From JAOSJT01 sp035362335 (lineage in GTDB: Bacteria; Bacteroidota; Ignavibacteria; SZUA-365), in contig DAOSDL010000011.1 in NCBI GenBank assembly GCA_035362335.1, positions 41,396 through 105,395 of the forward strand: a DNA stretch of 64,000 bases, given 5' to 3'. Positions 45,031-53,805 of the stretch are shown in pieces. The position numbers were made by a program, and so were the translations under genes. The number at the start of each line of letters is the position of its first letter. Within the stretch, counting starts at the first letter, position 1. The notes under the pieces were generated by a model. The model saw nothing but the letters and a program-made list of their open reading frames with translations, searched no databases and had not been told where the DNA came from.

Positions 45031-45504
45031 TTATTGCATGGGTTTCAATTGTCCGTAGTCACGTCCGATGACCACCGACACGTTCAGATATTCGTCGGGA
45101 TTGATCTGCTGGATGATGTTCTTTTCGTCGATGCCCAGGGCGTAAGCCACACGTCGGGCTGCTTCAAGATTGCCGACGCGATCGATGACCAGTGATTCCG
45201 GAACGTCGAAGGTTTTGTAATTCGACGACTGCACCACGTCGAAATTCCGCTTGCGGAGGAAGTCGGTGAATTTTTGCGCCACTCCGGACACTCCGCAACC
45301 GTTCAGCACATCGAGCTGGATGATTTCCGTGCCGGCCGTGCCGGCTTCAGGTGTTTCCGTCGTCCACTCCACCGGCTTGCTGACGAAGGTGTTTGTCACA
45401 AAGGAATAGAGGAGAAAAAACACCACGATCGCGAGCAGGGCGATGACAATGTTCAGGATCAGGTGTTTTGGATTCAGTGCTTTGGAGCCGTTACTGCGTG
45501 CCAT
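45031..45504 (-). CDS. Membrane-anchored LytR C-terminal-domain protein
   Basis: 157 residues. An N-terminal membrane segment (HLILNIVIALLAIVVFFLLY, ~14-33) leads into a LytR_C domain at ~60-150: IIQLDVLNGCGVSGVAQKFT, DFLRKRNFDVVQSSNY, VIDRVGNLEAARRVAYALGI and VSVVIGRDYGQL. No LytR/CpsA/Psr catalytic domain is present. Placement before rsfS recurs in Bacteroidota, as I recall. It heads the rsfS-argS operon. Confidence 0.88.
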   Translation of the reverse strand: MARSNGSKALNPKHLILNIVIALLAIVVFFLLYSFVTNTFVSKPVEWTTETPEAGTAGTEIIQLDVLNGCGVSGVAQKFTDFLRKRNFDVVQSSNYKTFDVPESLVIDRVGNLEAARRVAYALGIDEKNIIQQINPDEYLNVSVVIGRDYGQLKPMQ

Positions 45505-45508
45505 ACTT

Positions 45509-45516
45509 CAAATATA
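45509..45516 (-). promoter_or_regulatory. Possible -7 box just upstream of the LytR_C gene
   Basis: On the minus strand TATATTTG ends four bases before the ATG, which matches TAnnTTTG. If it is real, transcription would begin at or near the start codon (leaderless). No TTTG is seen at -33. Confidence 0.25.
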
Positions 45517-45517
45517 C

Positions 45518-45547
45518 GGAAAAAAGCCGAGAGGCATCCCGGCTTTT
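45518..45547 (-). terminator. Terminator of the small exported protein gene
   Basis: On the minus strand AAAAGCCG (right arm, 45540-45547) pairs with CGGCTTTT (45522-45529), with a TTTTTT run into 45520. Stem 8 bp, loop 10. It separates the upstream gene (45575-46075) from the LytR_C-rsfS-argS operon. Confidence 0.8.
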
Positions 45548-45574
45548 CCATTGCTGTGTGCTGACACCGATTTC

Positions 45575-46075
45575 TCAGGGCCAATCATCATCGTCCATGC
45601 GGCCGAACCACCCACCCATGGAGCCGCGCGAATACGCGCTGTATGGATTGACCCACCAGGAATAAGGCTCGTTGCGATATTGCAACGTCACGCGAAAATC
45701 TTTGGTCGGTGCGTAATCCACCCGCGCATTGCGGAGAAAAATTCCTGAAATATCGCGTTGCAGCATGGAGGTGGCCGAACCAAACGGCGTGAACATCATC
45801 GACACATCCGCGCGGGCGGTGATGTCGTCGCTGATCTTGTAGCGCATGCTGTTGGTGTACATGCTCAAGCCCAGTCCCTGATCGCCCACCATGCCATAGG
45901 AAACGGACACGCTGTGTCGCATATCGAAGCGATCGGCGTCGAAAAGTCCGAGGAAAGAGCCACCACCGGTCATCCCGCGGGAGACGGAGGGCTTGACGGG
46001 TTCCTCGCCACGAAACTGCGCGTGGGCCTGCGACGAGAGCAAAAGCGCAAGTAGGAAAACAGTCAAGGTACGCAT
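45575..46075 (-). CDS. Small exported protein of unknown family
   Basis: 166 residues from ATG at 46075; the longer frame upstream starts in the dnaA-proximal AT-rich DNA. Signal peptide MRTLTVFLLALLLSSQAHAQ. Mature protein has strands SVSVSYGMVGDQGLGLSMYT, ITARADVSMMFTPFGSATSM and FRVTLQYRNEPYSWWVNPYS, suggesting a small outer-membrane or periplasmic protein, and ends in an acidic GRMDDDDWP tail. No family is recognised. Its own terminator follows. Confidence 0.7.
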   Translation of the reverse strand: MRTLTVFLLALLLSSQAHAQFRGEEPVKPSVSRGMTGGGSFLGLFDADRFDMRHSVSVSYGMVGDQGLGLSMYTNSMRYKISDDITARADVSMMFTPFGSATSMLQRDISGIFLRNARVDYAPTKDFRVTLQYRNEPYSWWVNPYSAYSRGSMGGWFGRMDDDDWP

Positions 46076-46580
46076 GAGGTCCAATCTCCAAAAGTCGTTG
46101 ATAATACTACACATACAGCGACACAAAAGCAAGGCGTTTCCACGTCTCCCGCCGCCATTCGCCGATCTGTTTGGATTGTGTGAGTTTTTTTTCCTTTGGA
46201 AAAAAAAAGTGTCGCCGATAACTCGTTGATTCGTCCGCACTTTGAAAAAATCAAGATCTCCACAAAAAAATTCCCTGTTGAAAATCATTGCGGGGCGCTC
46301 TATACTACCACTGTTCCACACGGCGTCGTTGAGTGTGGATAAGTTGTTGATAAGGTTACACGGACGATTCTCTCATAGACTCATTTCGACCCTTGCTCCC
46401 CTGAAGTGGGATGGCCAAATGCGGGCCAACAGGGCAATGGTCTCATAAGACGTTAAAAATCAAGGGCTTGCGGGTTTCCCCTTGGCTTGCTCCTGCGGTG
46501 GTTTTTCCCGTCATCCAAGGGAGATACTGTGTATCCGTTCGCGTGCCTTTCACCAAATCGTGTGAATAACCTTTTTCCGA
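46076..46580. other. AT-rich region upstream of dnaA with DnaA boxes
   Basis: 505 bp with no gene. It has a perfect 10-bp palindrome TTTTTTTTCC-TTT-GGAAAAAAAA (46185-46207), an AT-rich stretch to about 46290, and two same-orientation DnaA-box-like sequences 11 bp apart: TGTGGATAA (46334-46342, complement of TTATCCACA) and TGTTGATAA (46345-46353, one mismatch). It probably holds the dnaA promoter and may be part of a bipartite origin. Confidence 0.6.
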
Positions 46581-47993
46581 ATGAATGTAAACACGCCTGT
46601 TACAGCCGACTCGGCCTGGAAGGATTGCCTGGACATCATTCGACCCGAACTGAAGGCCCTGACCTTCAGCACGTGGTTCGAACCCATCAAACCGAAGAGT
46701 CTCGAAAACTCCCTGCTCACGCTGGAAGTCCCGAGTACGTATTTCTATGAATGGTTGGAAGAGCACCATTTCGGGCTGCTTCAGCATGCCATTCGATCCG
46801 TGCTCGGCCCCGAGGCCTCGCTACAGTACGCGGTTACATTGCCGCGCCACGAATTGTCCAACTTCGAGATGCAGCGCAATCCTTATCCCGCGGGCGCAGA
46901 GCTTCCGGTTCAGGCTCCACGACCGCAGATATCCACGTCGCAGCCCTCGCGCGAACCTTTCGTGACCAACCTGAACCCGAAATTCGTCTTTTCCAGCTTT
47001 ATCCGCGGCGATGGCAATCAGTTCGCCCGCGCCGCCTGTCTCAACGTGGCGAAAAATCCCGGCGAGACGGCATTCAATCCCCTCGTGCTCTATGGCGGGG
47101 TGGGGCTCGGAAAAACCCACCTCATCCAGGCCGTGGGCAATCACGTGCTCGAGAATTTCCCCGACAAACGCGTGTACTACGTCAGCAGCGAGAAATTCAC
47201 CATCGACTTCGTCGATGCCATCGAGAAAAACAACACCATCGACTTCTCCAACTTCTATCGAAGCATGGATGTGCTGATCGTGGACGACATTCAGTTTTTC
47301 TCGGGCAAGGAACGCACGCAGGATACGTTTTTCCACACCTTCAACACCCTGCATCAGCTCAAAAAGCAAATCATCCTCTCCAGCGACAGACCACCGAAGG
47401 ATCTTGTGGGACTCGACGAACGGCTGATTTCACGCTTTCAATGTGGTCTCACCGTGGATATTCAACCTCCGGACCTGGAGACGCGCATCGCCATTCTGCG
47501 CATGAAATCCGAAAGCGACCACATCGAACTTCCGCAGGATGTTCTGGAGTACATCGCTTCCAACGTGAAATCCAACATACGCGAACTGGAAGGATGCTAT
47601 ATCGGCTTGATCGCGCGGCACACGCTCGAGCAGCAGCCACTCACCGTTGCTCTCGCCGCACGCGTACTGCGGCATGTGATTTCGCATGAGCGCAAGGAAC
47701 TCTCGGTGGAGCATATTCAAAAAATGGTGGCCGATCATTTCAAGGTGCCGGAAAACGCGCTGCGCGCAAAAACCCGCAAACAGGAAATCGTTCTGCCTCG
47801 CCAGATTGCCATGTATCTTGCGAAAAAAATGACCCGCGCCTCACTGAAAACCATTGGCTTGCACTTTGGCGGGCGGGATCACACCACCATCATTCACGCA
47901 TGCAAAACCATCGAGCAGGATATGCACACAGACGACAGTGTGCGCCAGCATGTGGATCAGCTCGAGAAGCAAATGAGCTATCTGGGAAATTGA
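46581..47993 (+). CDS. dnaA: Chromosomal replication initiator DnaA
   Basis: 470 residues. Domain I is present (WKDCLDIIRPELKALTFSTW, EWLEEHHFGLLQHAI). Domain III: Walker A GGVGLGKT at residues 172-179 and Walker B VLIVDDIQFFSGKE; sensor II region in IASNVKSNIRELEGCYIGL. The DNA-binding domain IV carries the signature FGGRDHTTIIHACKTI near the C-terminus. The N-terminal linker (domain II) is short. It opens the replication origin. DnaA boxes lie on both sides, densest after the stop. Confidence 0.98.
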   Translation: MNVNTPVTADSAWKDCLDIIRPELKALTFSTWFEPIKPKSLENSLLTLEVPSTYFYEWLEEHHFGLLQHAIRSVLGPEASLQYAVTLPRHELSNFEMQRNPYPAGAELPVQAPRPQISTSQPSREPFVTNLNPKFVFSSFIRGDGNQFARAACLNVAKNPGETAFNPLVLYGGVGLGKTHLIQAVGNHVLENFPDKRVYYVSSEKFTIDFVDAIEKNNTIDFSNFYRSMDVLIVDDIQFFSGKERTQDTFFHTFNTLHQLKKQIILSSDRPPKDLVGLDERLISRFQCGLTVDIQPPDLETRIAILRMKSESDHIELPQDVLEYIASNVKSNIRELEGCYIGLIARHTLEQQPLTVALAARVLRHVISHERKELSVEHIQKMVADHFKVPENALRAKTRKQEIVLPRQIAMYLAKKMTRASLKTIGLHFGGRDHTTIIHACKTIEQDMHTDDSVRQHVDQLEKQMSYLGN

Positions 47994-48256
47994 ACACAGC
48001 ACTGTGGATAAGTCCCGAAAAATGTGGAACAGGGCAGCGTATCACGTGTGGATAGCTGCCCTGCTTCACAAGGGTACCTTCGCTGTCCACATTCCTCCGA
48101 CATTATCCACATCCCATCCCCAAACGGTGAACATCAAGTGATTCTCGAAGGTCGAAGCGTGGAACTCATTGAAACAACAGCGTTTACCTTCATGCTCCCC
48201 AGGTTGTCCACTTGTCCACAGTGCCAATAACAACTCTTAATTACGTATAAACAGTC
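47994..48256. other. Candidate oriC: DnaA-box cluster downstream of dnaA
   Basis: Exact or near matches to TTATCCACA or its complement: TGTGGATAA (48003-48011, exact), TGTGGATAG (48047-48055), CTGTCCACA (48083-48091), TTATCCACA (48103-48111, exact), TTGTCCACA (48212-48220), with a weaker TTGTCCACT (48204-48212) and TGTGGAACA near 48025. Both orientations occur. The run AATAACAACTCTTAATTACG next to it (48226-48254) is AT-rich and could be the unwinding element. The neighbour is not dnaN but a GlnD-like gene. Confidence 0.75.
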
Positions 48257-50662
48257 ATGCAGAAATCATTGGGGTGTGAATTGCGGGAGGCGGGTGAACT
48301 CGTTGCAGCATTGCACGCTCTTTGGGAAGTCGATGAGCAACGACGCATGACAAGTTGCCTCTGCATCAGTGGCAGCGTGGCGCGAGGCGAAGGTACCGCC
48401 TTCTCCGATCTGGACTTGCTCGTTCTGGTGGATGAGAATCACCGCACACACGAGGCCATACTCAGCGGAGTGGCCGCGGTGCATTCACTCGTGCGCAGCG
48501 TCAGTATTGTGCTCCGTGCCGTGGACGAGTGCCGTGCCATGCGTACCGAGGATGCGCGTTCGTGGTTGTCTTTGCTTGAATTACGCGCCGTGGCGGGGGA
48601 TGCACGATTGCTGGCGGCATTGAGAAATGCCCTGGCCGAGGATATTCATCAGCACGCTGCGGCCGTGCTTGCTTCTTGCGTGCACATGACGCGCGAGCGT
48701 CACCAGCAGTACGGTGCTTCATCCTCGCTGCTCGAGCCGAATGTGAAAAACAGTGCCGGCGGTTTGCGCGATATCCACATGCTTTGCTACATGGAGCGCG
48801 TGCATCGCATCGCAGAAACAGCAGCCGCGGTGCATGAGGATTTTGACCCCGCATCGAGCATTGCGCGCAGTTCTCTGATGGAAGCACGGAAGCAGCGTTT
48901 ACTCGAAGCGCGGAGTTTTCTGTTGCAGTTGCGTTGCGCATTGCACGAAGCGGCGGGACATTTGCACGACACGTTGGAATTCGACCGGCAGGAAGCGGTA
49001 ACTGCCAAGCTGTCGTCGCGCAACGACGATGTTCCCGCAACGGTGGAGGAATTCATGAAGCTCTTCCACCAGCACAGCAGGGAAATTCGCCTGGCGCTGT
49101 TGCTGGCCACGCAGGACTACGCCGGCGAATACCTGGGCGGAAGCGGAGTTGGAGGAGGAATTCCGATGTTCCATCTTCCCGCACCGCAACCGCAATGCGG
49201 CGAGGATGTGCTGGAAATGTTCGCCCTTGCCTGTGAACACGGCGCATTGCCCGGCAGTGATGTGCTGCGCCATGGCGATGCGATGTCACAATTCGATTAC
49301 AGCAGCGAGCGCTGTTCGATGTTGTTCGATGCCATTCTTCGTTCTCCAAGACATGTGGCGCGCACGCTCCGTGCATTGCACGAATGTGGTGTGCTGGGAC
49401 GTGTGCTCCCGGATTTTGCCGCGTTGCACCATTTTTTCCAGCACAACATTTACCACTATTACACCGCCGACGAACATACGCTCAACACCATCGAAGCCGC
49501 CGAGGCCCTGACGGACGATACTTCGGTGTTCGGCAGCGCTTACCGCTCCATAAAAGACACATCGGTACTGTATTACGCGCTGTTGTTCCATGATATAGCA
49601 AAGCCCAGGGATGTGGCGCGGCACGAAATGTTGGGAGCGGAAACAGCGCGCAGCGAATTGCATCGACTCGGACGCGCGGACATTGCGGATGATGTGGAAT
49701 TTCTCGTGCGGCAGCATTTGCGCCTGGAGCAGGTGGCTTTTCGTAGGAACATCCGCGATGCTTCCATTCTTGCGGAAATGCGTGAAGTCGTGGGAACAGT
49801 GGAAAGACTGCGTCTCCTGTTCGTGCTGACCTATGCCGACATGAGCGCTTTGAATCCCACGGTATTCACGGAATGGAAAAAGGATTTGCTCGCCGAGCTG
49901 TTCAGGAATCTCGAAGACAGCTTGCTTGTACCGGGCGATGGACAGCGGGAAACGGACGCATCCGCCTCGAACACGGGTGCGAGCGTCATATCGCGCCGGC
50001 GTATCGATGCCGCGGTGGAGGACGTGCGCGAGGGCGAACCGATGCGCGTGTTCACCGAGCAGCGGCGCGCACACACCGATGCCGTCATTATCTGCATGGA
50101 TAGGCCGAATGTACTCGCACAACTTTCCGCAGCCATTCTCGGGGCCGATGCGAATATCGTGGACGCATCGATAGAAACACGCAGGGATGTGGTCATCGAC
50201 AGGTTCCGTCTGGTGGATATCGTATCGGGGTCGTGCCTGTCGAACGAGCAGGTACAACGTTTGCGCGACATGGTGCTGGCGGTATGCACACTGCGTATGC
50301 CCGCCGAGGACGTGTATCAACGATCACGGCGCAAATGGCAGCGCCGCCTTCGTCGGCTGTTGCGCAGCGACCTTCCCGTCGAGGTGAAATACATCGATCA
50401 GGAAGGAAGCGAACAAGGCACGAGCACCATCATCGAAGTGTATGCGCCCGACACCTTCGGACTGCTGTACACGGTGGCGCACGCCATTTCCTCGTTTGGA
50501 TTGAATATCGTATTTGCCAAAATTGCGACACGCGTTGACGGCGTCGTTGACTCCTTCTACGTGCAGGAACCTTCGGGGCAGGCTTTCGTCGATGCTCATC
50601 GCAGGGAGTTGTTGCGGAAGGTTCTGCTCCAGGATATCACTCGCGCCACGCAAACTCCTTGA
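48257..50662 (+). CDS. GlnD-like nucleotidyltransferase with HD and ACT domains
   Basis: 801 residues. N-terminal nucleotidyltransferase motif: SGSVARGEGTAFSDLDLL, residues 38-55, with Asp51 and Asp53 for metal binding. GlnD/UR-UTase linker near NVKNSAGGLRDIHML. HD domain with FHDIAKPRDVARHE near residue 443. Two C-terminal ACT-type domains: DAVIICMDRPNVLAQLSAAI and EVYAPDTFGLLYTVAHAISS. In GlnD these parts uridylylate and de-uridylylate PII. The architecture is complete, but no PII gene is in the window, so the substrate is not shown. It starts in the origin region and overlaps murI by one base (TGATG). Confidence 0.85.
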   Translation: MQKSLGCELREAGELVAALHALWEVDEQRRMTSCLCISGSVARGEGTAFSDLDLLVLVDENHRTHEAILSGVAAVHSLVRSVSIVLRAVDECRAMRTEDARSWLSLLELRAVAGDARLLAALRNALAEDIHQHAAAVLASCVHMTRERHQQYGASSSLLEPNVKNSAGGLRDIHMLCYMERVHRIAETAAAVHEDFDPASSIARSSLMEARKQRLLEARSFLLQLRCALHEAAGHLHDTLEFDRQEAVTAKLSSRNDDVPATVEEFMKLFHQHSREIRLALLLATQDYAGEYLGGSGVGGGIPMFHLPAPQPQCGEDVLEMFALACEHGALPGSDVLRHGDAMSQFDYSSERCSMLFDAILRSPRHVARTLRALHECGVLGRVLPDFAALHHFFQHNIYHYYTADEHTLNTIEAAEALTDDTSVFGSAYRSIKDTSVLYYALLFHDIAKPRDVARHEMLGAETARSELHRLGRADIADDVEFLVRQHLRLEQVAFRRNIRDASILAEMREVVGTVERLRLLFVLTYADMSALNPTVFTEWKKDLLAELFRNLEDSLLVPGDGQRETDASASNTGASVISRRRIDAAVEDVREGEPMRVFTEQRRAHTDAVIICMDRPNVLAQLSAAILGADANIVDASIETRRDVVIDRFRLVDIVSGSCLSNEQVQRLRDMVLAVCTLRMPAEDVYQRSRRKWQRRLRRLLRSDLPVEVKYIDQEGSEQGTSTIIEVYAPDTFGLLYTVAHAISSFGLNIVFAKIATRVDGVVDSFYVQEPSGQAFVDAHRRELLRKVLLQDITRATQTP

Positions 50663-51486
50663 TGAAACGCTCGTGGAACATACCGGAACGGCAGACCAGT
50701 ATCGGGGTTTTCGACTCCGGTATCGGCGGCCTGACCGTTGTGCGCGCTTTGATGCGTCGGCTGCCGCATGAGAACATCACGTATTTCGGCGACACCGCCC
50801 GCGTGCCGTACGGCAGTAAATCCGCCGAAGTGGTGCGCGAATACGCCTTCGAGGACACGCGCTTCCTGCTCGACCGCGGCGTCAAGGCCATCGTGGTCGC
50901 CTGCAACACTGTTTCCGCCATCGCCATCGACAGCCTGCGTTCCCATTTCGATCTCCCCATCATCGGCATGATTCAGCCGGGCGCCGAGGCGGCCGCGAAG
51001 GAAACGCGCAGCGGGCGTGTGGGCGTGATTGGAACGCTGGCAACCATTGCTTCCGATTCCTACACCCGGGCCCTGAAAACCATGGATCGACGTATGGCAG
51101 TGTATTCGCAGGCCTGCCCACTGTTCGTTCCTCTCGCGGAAGAGGGGTGGTCCGATCATCCCGTTTCGCAAATGGTGGCCGACGAATACCTGCATGATTT
51201 CCATCAACGCGATATAGACACCTTGATTCTCGGCTGCACGCATTATCCCATCCTTCGCTCGGTGATACAGCGTTCCGTGGGATCGCAGGTGCGCCTGATC
51301 GATTCGGGCGAGGCGGCGGCTGTGGAAGTGGAGAGGGAATTGCGCGACCTCGACCTGCTCAACCCTCTGTTTGATCAACCGAATTACGAGTTCTTCGTCT
51401 CCGACGTCCCGCAGAAGTTCAAGCAACTCGGCGAGATTTTCCTCGGTAAACCCGACCTTCGCGTCACGCGCGTACACATCGGATAA
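50662..51486 (+). CDS. murI: Glutamate racemase
   Basis: 274 residues; ATG inside the TGATG junction with the GlnD-like gene. Catalytic Cys pair: C81 in VVACNTVSA and C192 in LGCTHYP; N-terminal GVFDSGIGGLTVVRAL with the conserved Asp-Ser; YFGDTARVPYGSKS; DLPIIGMIQPG-like strand. It makes D-glutamate for peptidoglycan from L-glutamate. Translational coupling to a nitrogen-signalling-type enzyme is suggestive but may be incidental. Confidence 0.97.
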   Translation: MKRSWNIPERQTSIGVFDSGIGGLTVVRALMRRLPHENITYFGDTARVPYGSKSAEVVREYAFEDTRFLLDRGVKAIVVACNTVSAIAIDSLRSHFDLPIIGMIQPGAEAAAKETRSGRVGVIGTLATIASDSYTRALKTMDRRMAVYSQACPLFVPLAEEGWSDHPVSQMVADEYLHDFHQRDIDTLILGCTHYPILRSVIQRSVGSQVRLIDSGEAAAVEVERELRDLDLLNPLFDQPNYEFFVSDVPQKFKQLGEIFLGKPDLRVTRVHIG

Positions 51487-51702
51487 CACGTCCCTCGACG
51501 TATTTCCTCTCCGTCCACCTGCGGAAATTCACAATTTCCGGATTTCCCTGGCCGAAGCCCTCAGGAATGCGGGGCTGAAGGCATTTTCACCGGGCTTTTT
51601 CTTTCAATCGACGCAAAAATTCGCTAATTTTATCACAACCGCGCGGGTCCGTTCCGGCTGATCCCGTACCGCGGGAGTAATTCACGATGCAGAGAAGGCA
51701 GA

Positions 51703-53805
51703 ATGAGTACACCTGATTTGGAAAACGAGAAAAAATCTCTGTTTGACGAGTTTCCGCGTCCGCTCAAGACCGATTGGTTGCAGCAGGCAACAGCGGAACT
51801 CGAAGGACGGGATTTTAAGAAAGCGCTGGTGTGGAGCACCGACGAGGGAATAGATGTGCAGCCCATGTACTTCCGCGAGGATGCGGAAGGGCTTGCGCAG
51901 CTCGGAGCGTTGCCCGGCGAAGCGCCATTTGTGCGTGGCGCCACAGCGCTGCAGAACAGCGTTCAGCCATGGACAATAGCACAACGCGTGCAACATCCGG
52001 ATCCCGCCACGGCGGCTCTTGAAATCGCGCAGGAAATCCACGGCGGTGCCACGGGAGTCGCCATTCGCTGCGACGCCTCCGCAGTGCTGCTGGCTCCATC
52101 CGCTTCGGCAGCAGAACTGCAGGGCGTGGATGGCGTCGCCGTGCAGCATATCGACGATCTTCGTCCCATGCTCGCGGCCATACCGGAACACATCACGCTC
52201 GACGTTCAGGCGGGACTTTCGGCGCCGGCGCTGCTCGCAATGAATCTGGCGGCCGGTCGCACCCCCGAACATGTGGAATACGATCCCCTGACCTGTCTGC
52301 TGCGCCACGGACAGTTGCCCATCACCATCGAGCAGTCGATGGATCTCGCTGCCGACGCGCTGCGTCTCGTGCATCGGCGCGTCGTGGGCACAACCGTGTT
52401 GGGCGTGCATGCCGATAGTTTCCACAACGCGGGTGCCAACAGCGTACAGGAACTCGCCTTCGCCGTCGCGGCGGGCGTGGAGTATATCCATCAGATGAGC
52501 GACCGCGACATCACCGCTGCCGAGGTGGCGCCGCATCTGCGCTTCACCTTCGCTGTGGGGAGCAACTTTTTCATGGAAATCGCCAAACTGCGTGCCGCGC
52601 GCATGCTGTGGGCGATGGTGATGAAGGAATTTGGTGTGGACGGCGAGCAGCATCAGGCCCTGCGCCTGCACGTGCGCACATCGCGCTGGTTTGCCACCAA
52701 ATATGATCCGTGGGTGAACATGCTCCGCGGCACGGTGGAATCCCTCGCCGCCGCCGTGGGTGGAGCCGACTCGATGTACACCGCGCCTTTCGACGAGGTT
52801 GTCGCGCCTCCAACGGAATTCTCCCGCCGCATCGCTCGCAATGTGCAGCTTCTCCTGCGCGAGGAATCCCACATCAACCACGTCGTGGATCCCGCCGGCG
52901 GTTCGTATTACATCGAAACGCTCACCGCGGAGCTTGCCGACAAGGCCTGGGCGCTGTTCCAGGATGTCGAGGCGGAGGGAGGTTTCCTCGCTGCCATGCG
53001 GACGGGCTTCCTTCAGGAGCATATCGCCGGTACAGCCGCCGCGAAGAGCAAGCGCTACTCGCAGCGTAAGGATGTGTTGATCGGCACCAATCAGTATCCC
53101 AATCCCGGCGAACAGAGCTTGCCCGGGGCCGATGTCGATGCGGATGCCGTGCGGGCGACGTTGCGCGAGCGTTTCGAACAGCGCAATTCCCTCACTGTCG
53201 ATACTGGCGCTTCGCTCAGTGGCAATCTCATCGAGCGCATGGAGCACGCCTTCCGCGCCGGTGCAACGCTGGCGCAGGTCAACGACGCACTGCTGGCGGG
53301 CGCGGGCAGGGAGCGCGTGACCGTGCTTCCGCAATTCCGCGCGGCCGAGCAATTCGAGCAGCTGCGCGATGCGGTTGCCGCGATGGAAAAGGCGCCGGTG
53401 GTGTTTCTGGCCACACTGGGACCGGGTTTCTGGCGCCGTGCGCGCGCGACCTTCGCTTCGGGATTTTTCGGTATCGCCGGTCTTCGTTGCGTCGACAACG
53501 CCGGCTTCGAAAGTGCCGAACAGGCGGCACAGGCGGCTGTTGCCGCCGGCGCCAAAGTGGTGGTGCTGTGCAGCGACGACGAAAGCTATCCCGCGCTCGC
53601 ACCGGCCATGACCGCCGCGTTGCGCCAGGCGGGCGCCTCGCCTCTGTTGCTTGTAGCCGGTTATCCCAAGGATGCCATCGAGCAGCTCCGCGCCGACGGC
53701 GTGTACGAATTCATTCACCTCAAAGCCGATGCAGGAGAAACTCTCGTGTCCATGCTGGAAGCGCTCGGCGTCGATGTCCACGGTTCACGGAGGGAAGAGA
53801 AATGA
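51703..53805 (+). CDS. mutA: Methylmalonyl-CoA mutase small (beta) subunit
   Basis: 700 residues. TIM-barrel region matches the large subunit: GVHADSFHNAGANSVQELAF, AAEVAPHLRFTFAVGSNFFM, LRLHVRTSRWFATKYDP, DEVVAPPTEFSRRIARN, DPAGGSYYIETLTAELADKA. The C-terminal Rossmann domain lacks the DxHxxG cobalamin motif (VFLATLGPGFWRRARATFAS), as in known MutA. It pairs with MutB to isomerise methylmalonyl-CoA to succinyl-CoA. Stop overlaps mutB by 4 bp (ATGA). Confidence 0.95.
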   Translation: MSTPDLENEKKSLFDEFPRPLKTDWLQQATAELEGRDFKKALVWSTDEGIDVQPMYFREDAEGLAQLGALPGEAPFVRGATALQNSVQPWTIAQRVQHPDPATAALEIAQEIHGGATGVAIRCDASAVLLAPSASAAELQGVDGVAVQHIDDLRPMLAAIPEHITLDVQAGLSAPALLAMNLAAGRTPEHVEYDPLTCLLRHGQLPITIEQSMDLAADALRLVHRRVVGTTVLGVHADSFHNAGANSVQELAFAVAAGVEYIHQMSDRDITAAEVAPHLRFTFAVGSNFFMEIAKLRAARMLWAMVMKEFGVDGEQHQALRLHVRTSRWFATKYDPWVNMLRGTVESLAAAVGGADSMYTAPFDEVVAPPTEFSRRIARNVQLLLREESHINHVVDPAGGSYYIETLTAELADKAWALFQDVEAEGGFLAAMRTGFLQEHIAGTAAAKSKRYSQRKDVLIGTNQYPNPGEQSLPGADVDADAVRATLRERFEQRNSLTVDTGASLSGNLIERMEHAFRAGATLAQVNDALLAGAGRERVTVLPQFRAAEQFEQLRDAVAAMEKAPVVFLATLGPGFWRRARATFASGFFGIAGLRCVDNAGFESAEQAAQAAVAAGAKVVVLCSDDESYPALAPAMTAALRQAGASPLLLVAGYPKDAIEQLRADGVYEFIHLKADAGETLVSMLEALGVDVHGSRREEK

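Noticed and set aside
48257..50662. Bifunctional (p)ppGpp synthetase instead of GlnD
   Set aside because: An HD domain and ACT domains are shared, but the order NTase-HD-ACT-ACT and the GSxARGE..SDLDLL start match GlnD; no RelA-type synthetase or TGS region is seen.
51550..51602. Possible terminator between murI and mutA (AAGCCC ... GGGCTTTTTC)
   Set aside because: The arms are only six bases and about 35 bases apart, so the stem is not convincing.
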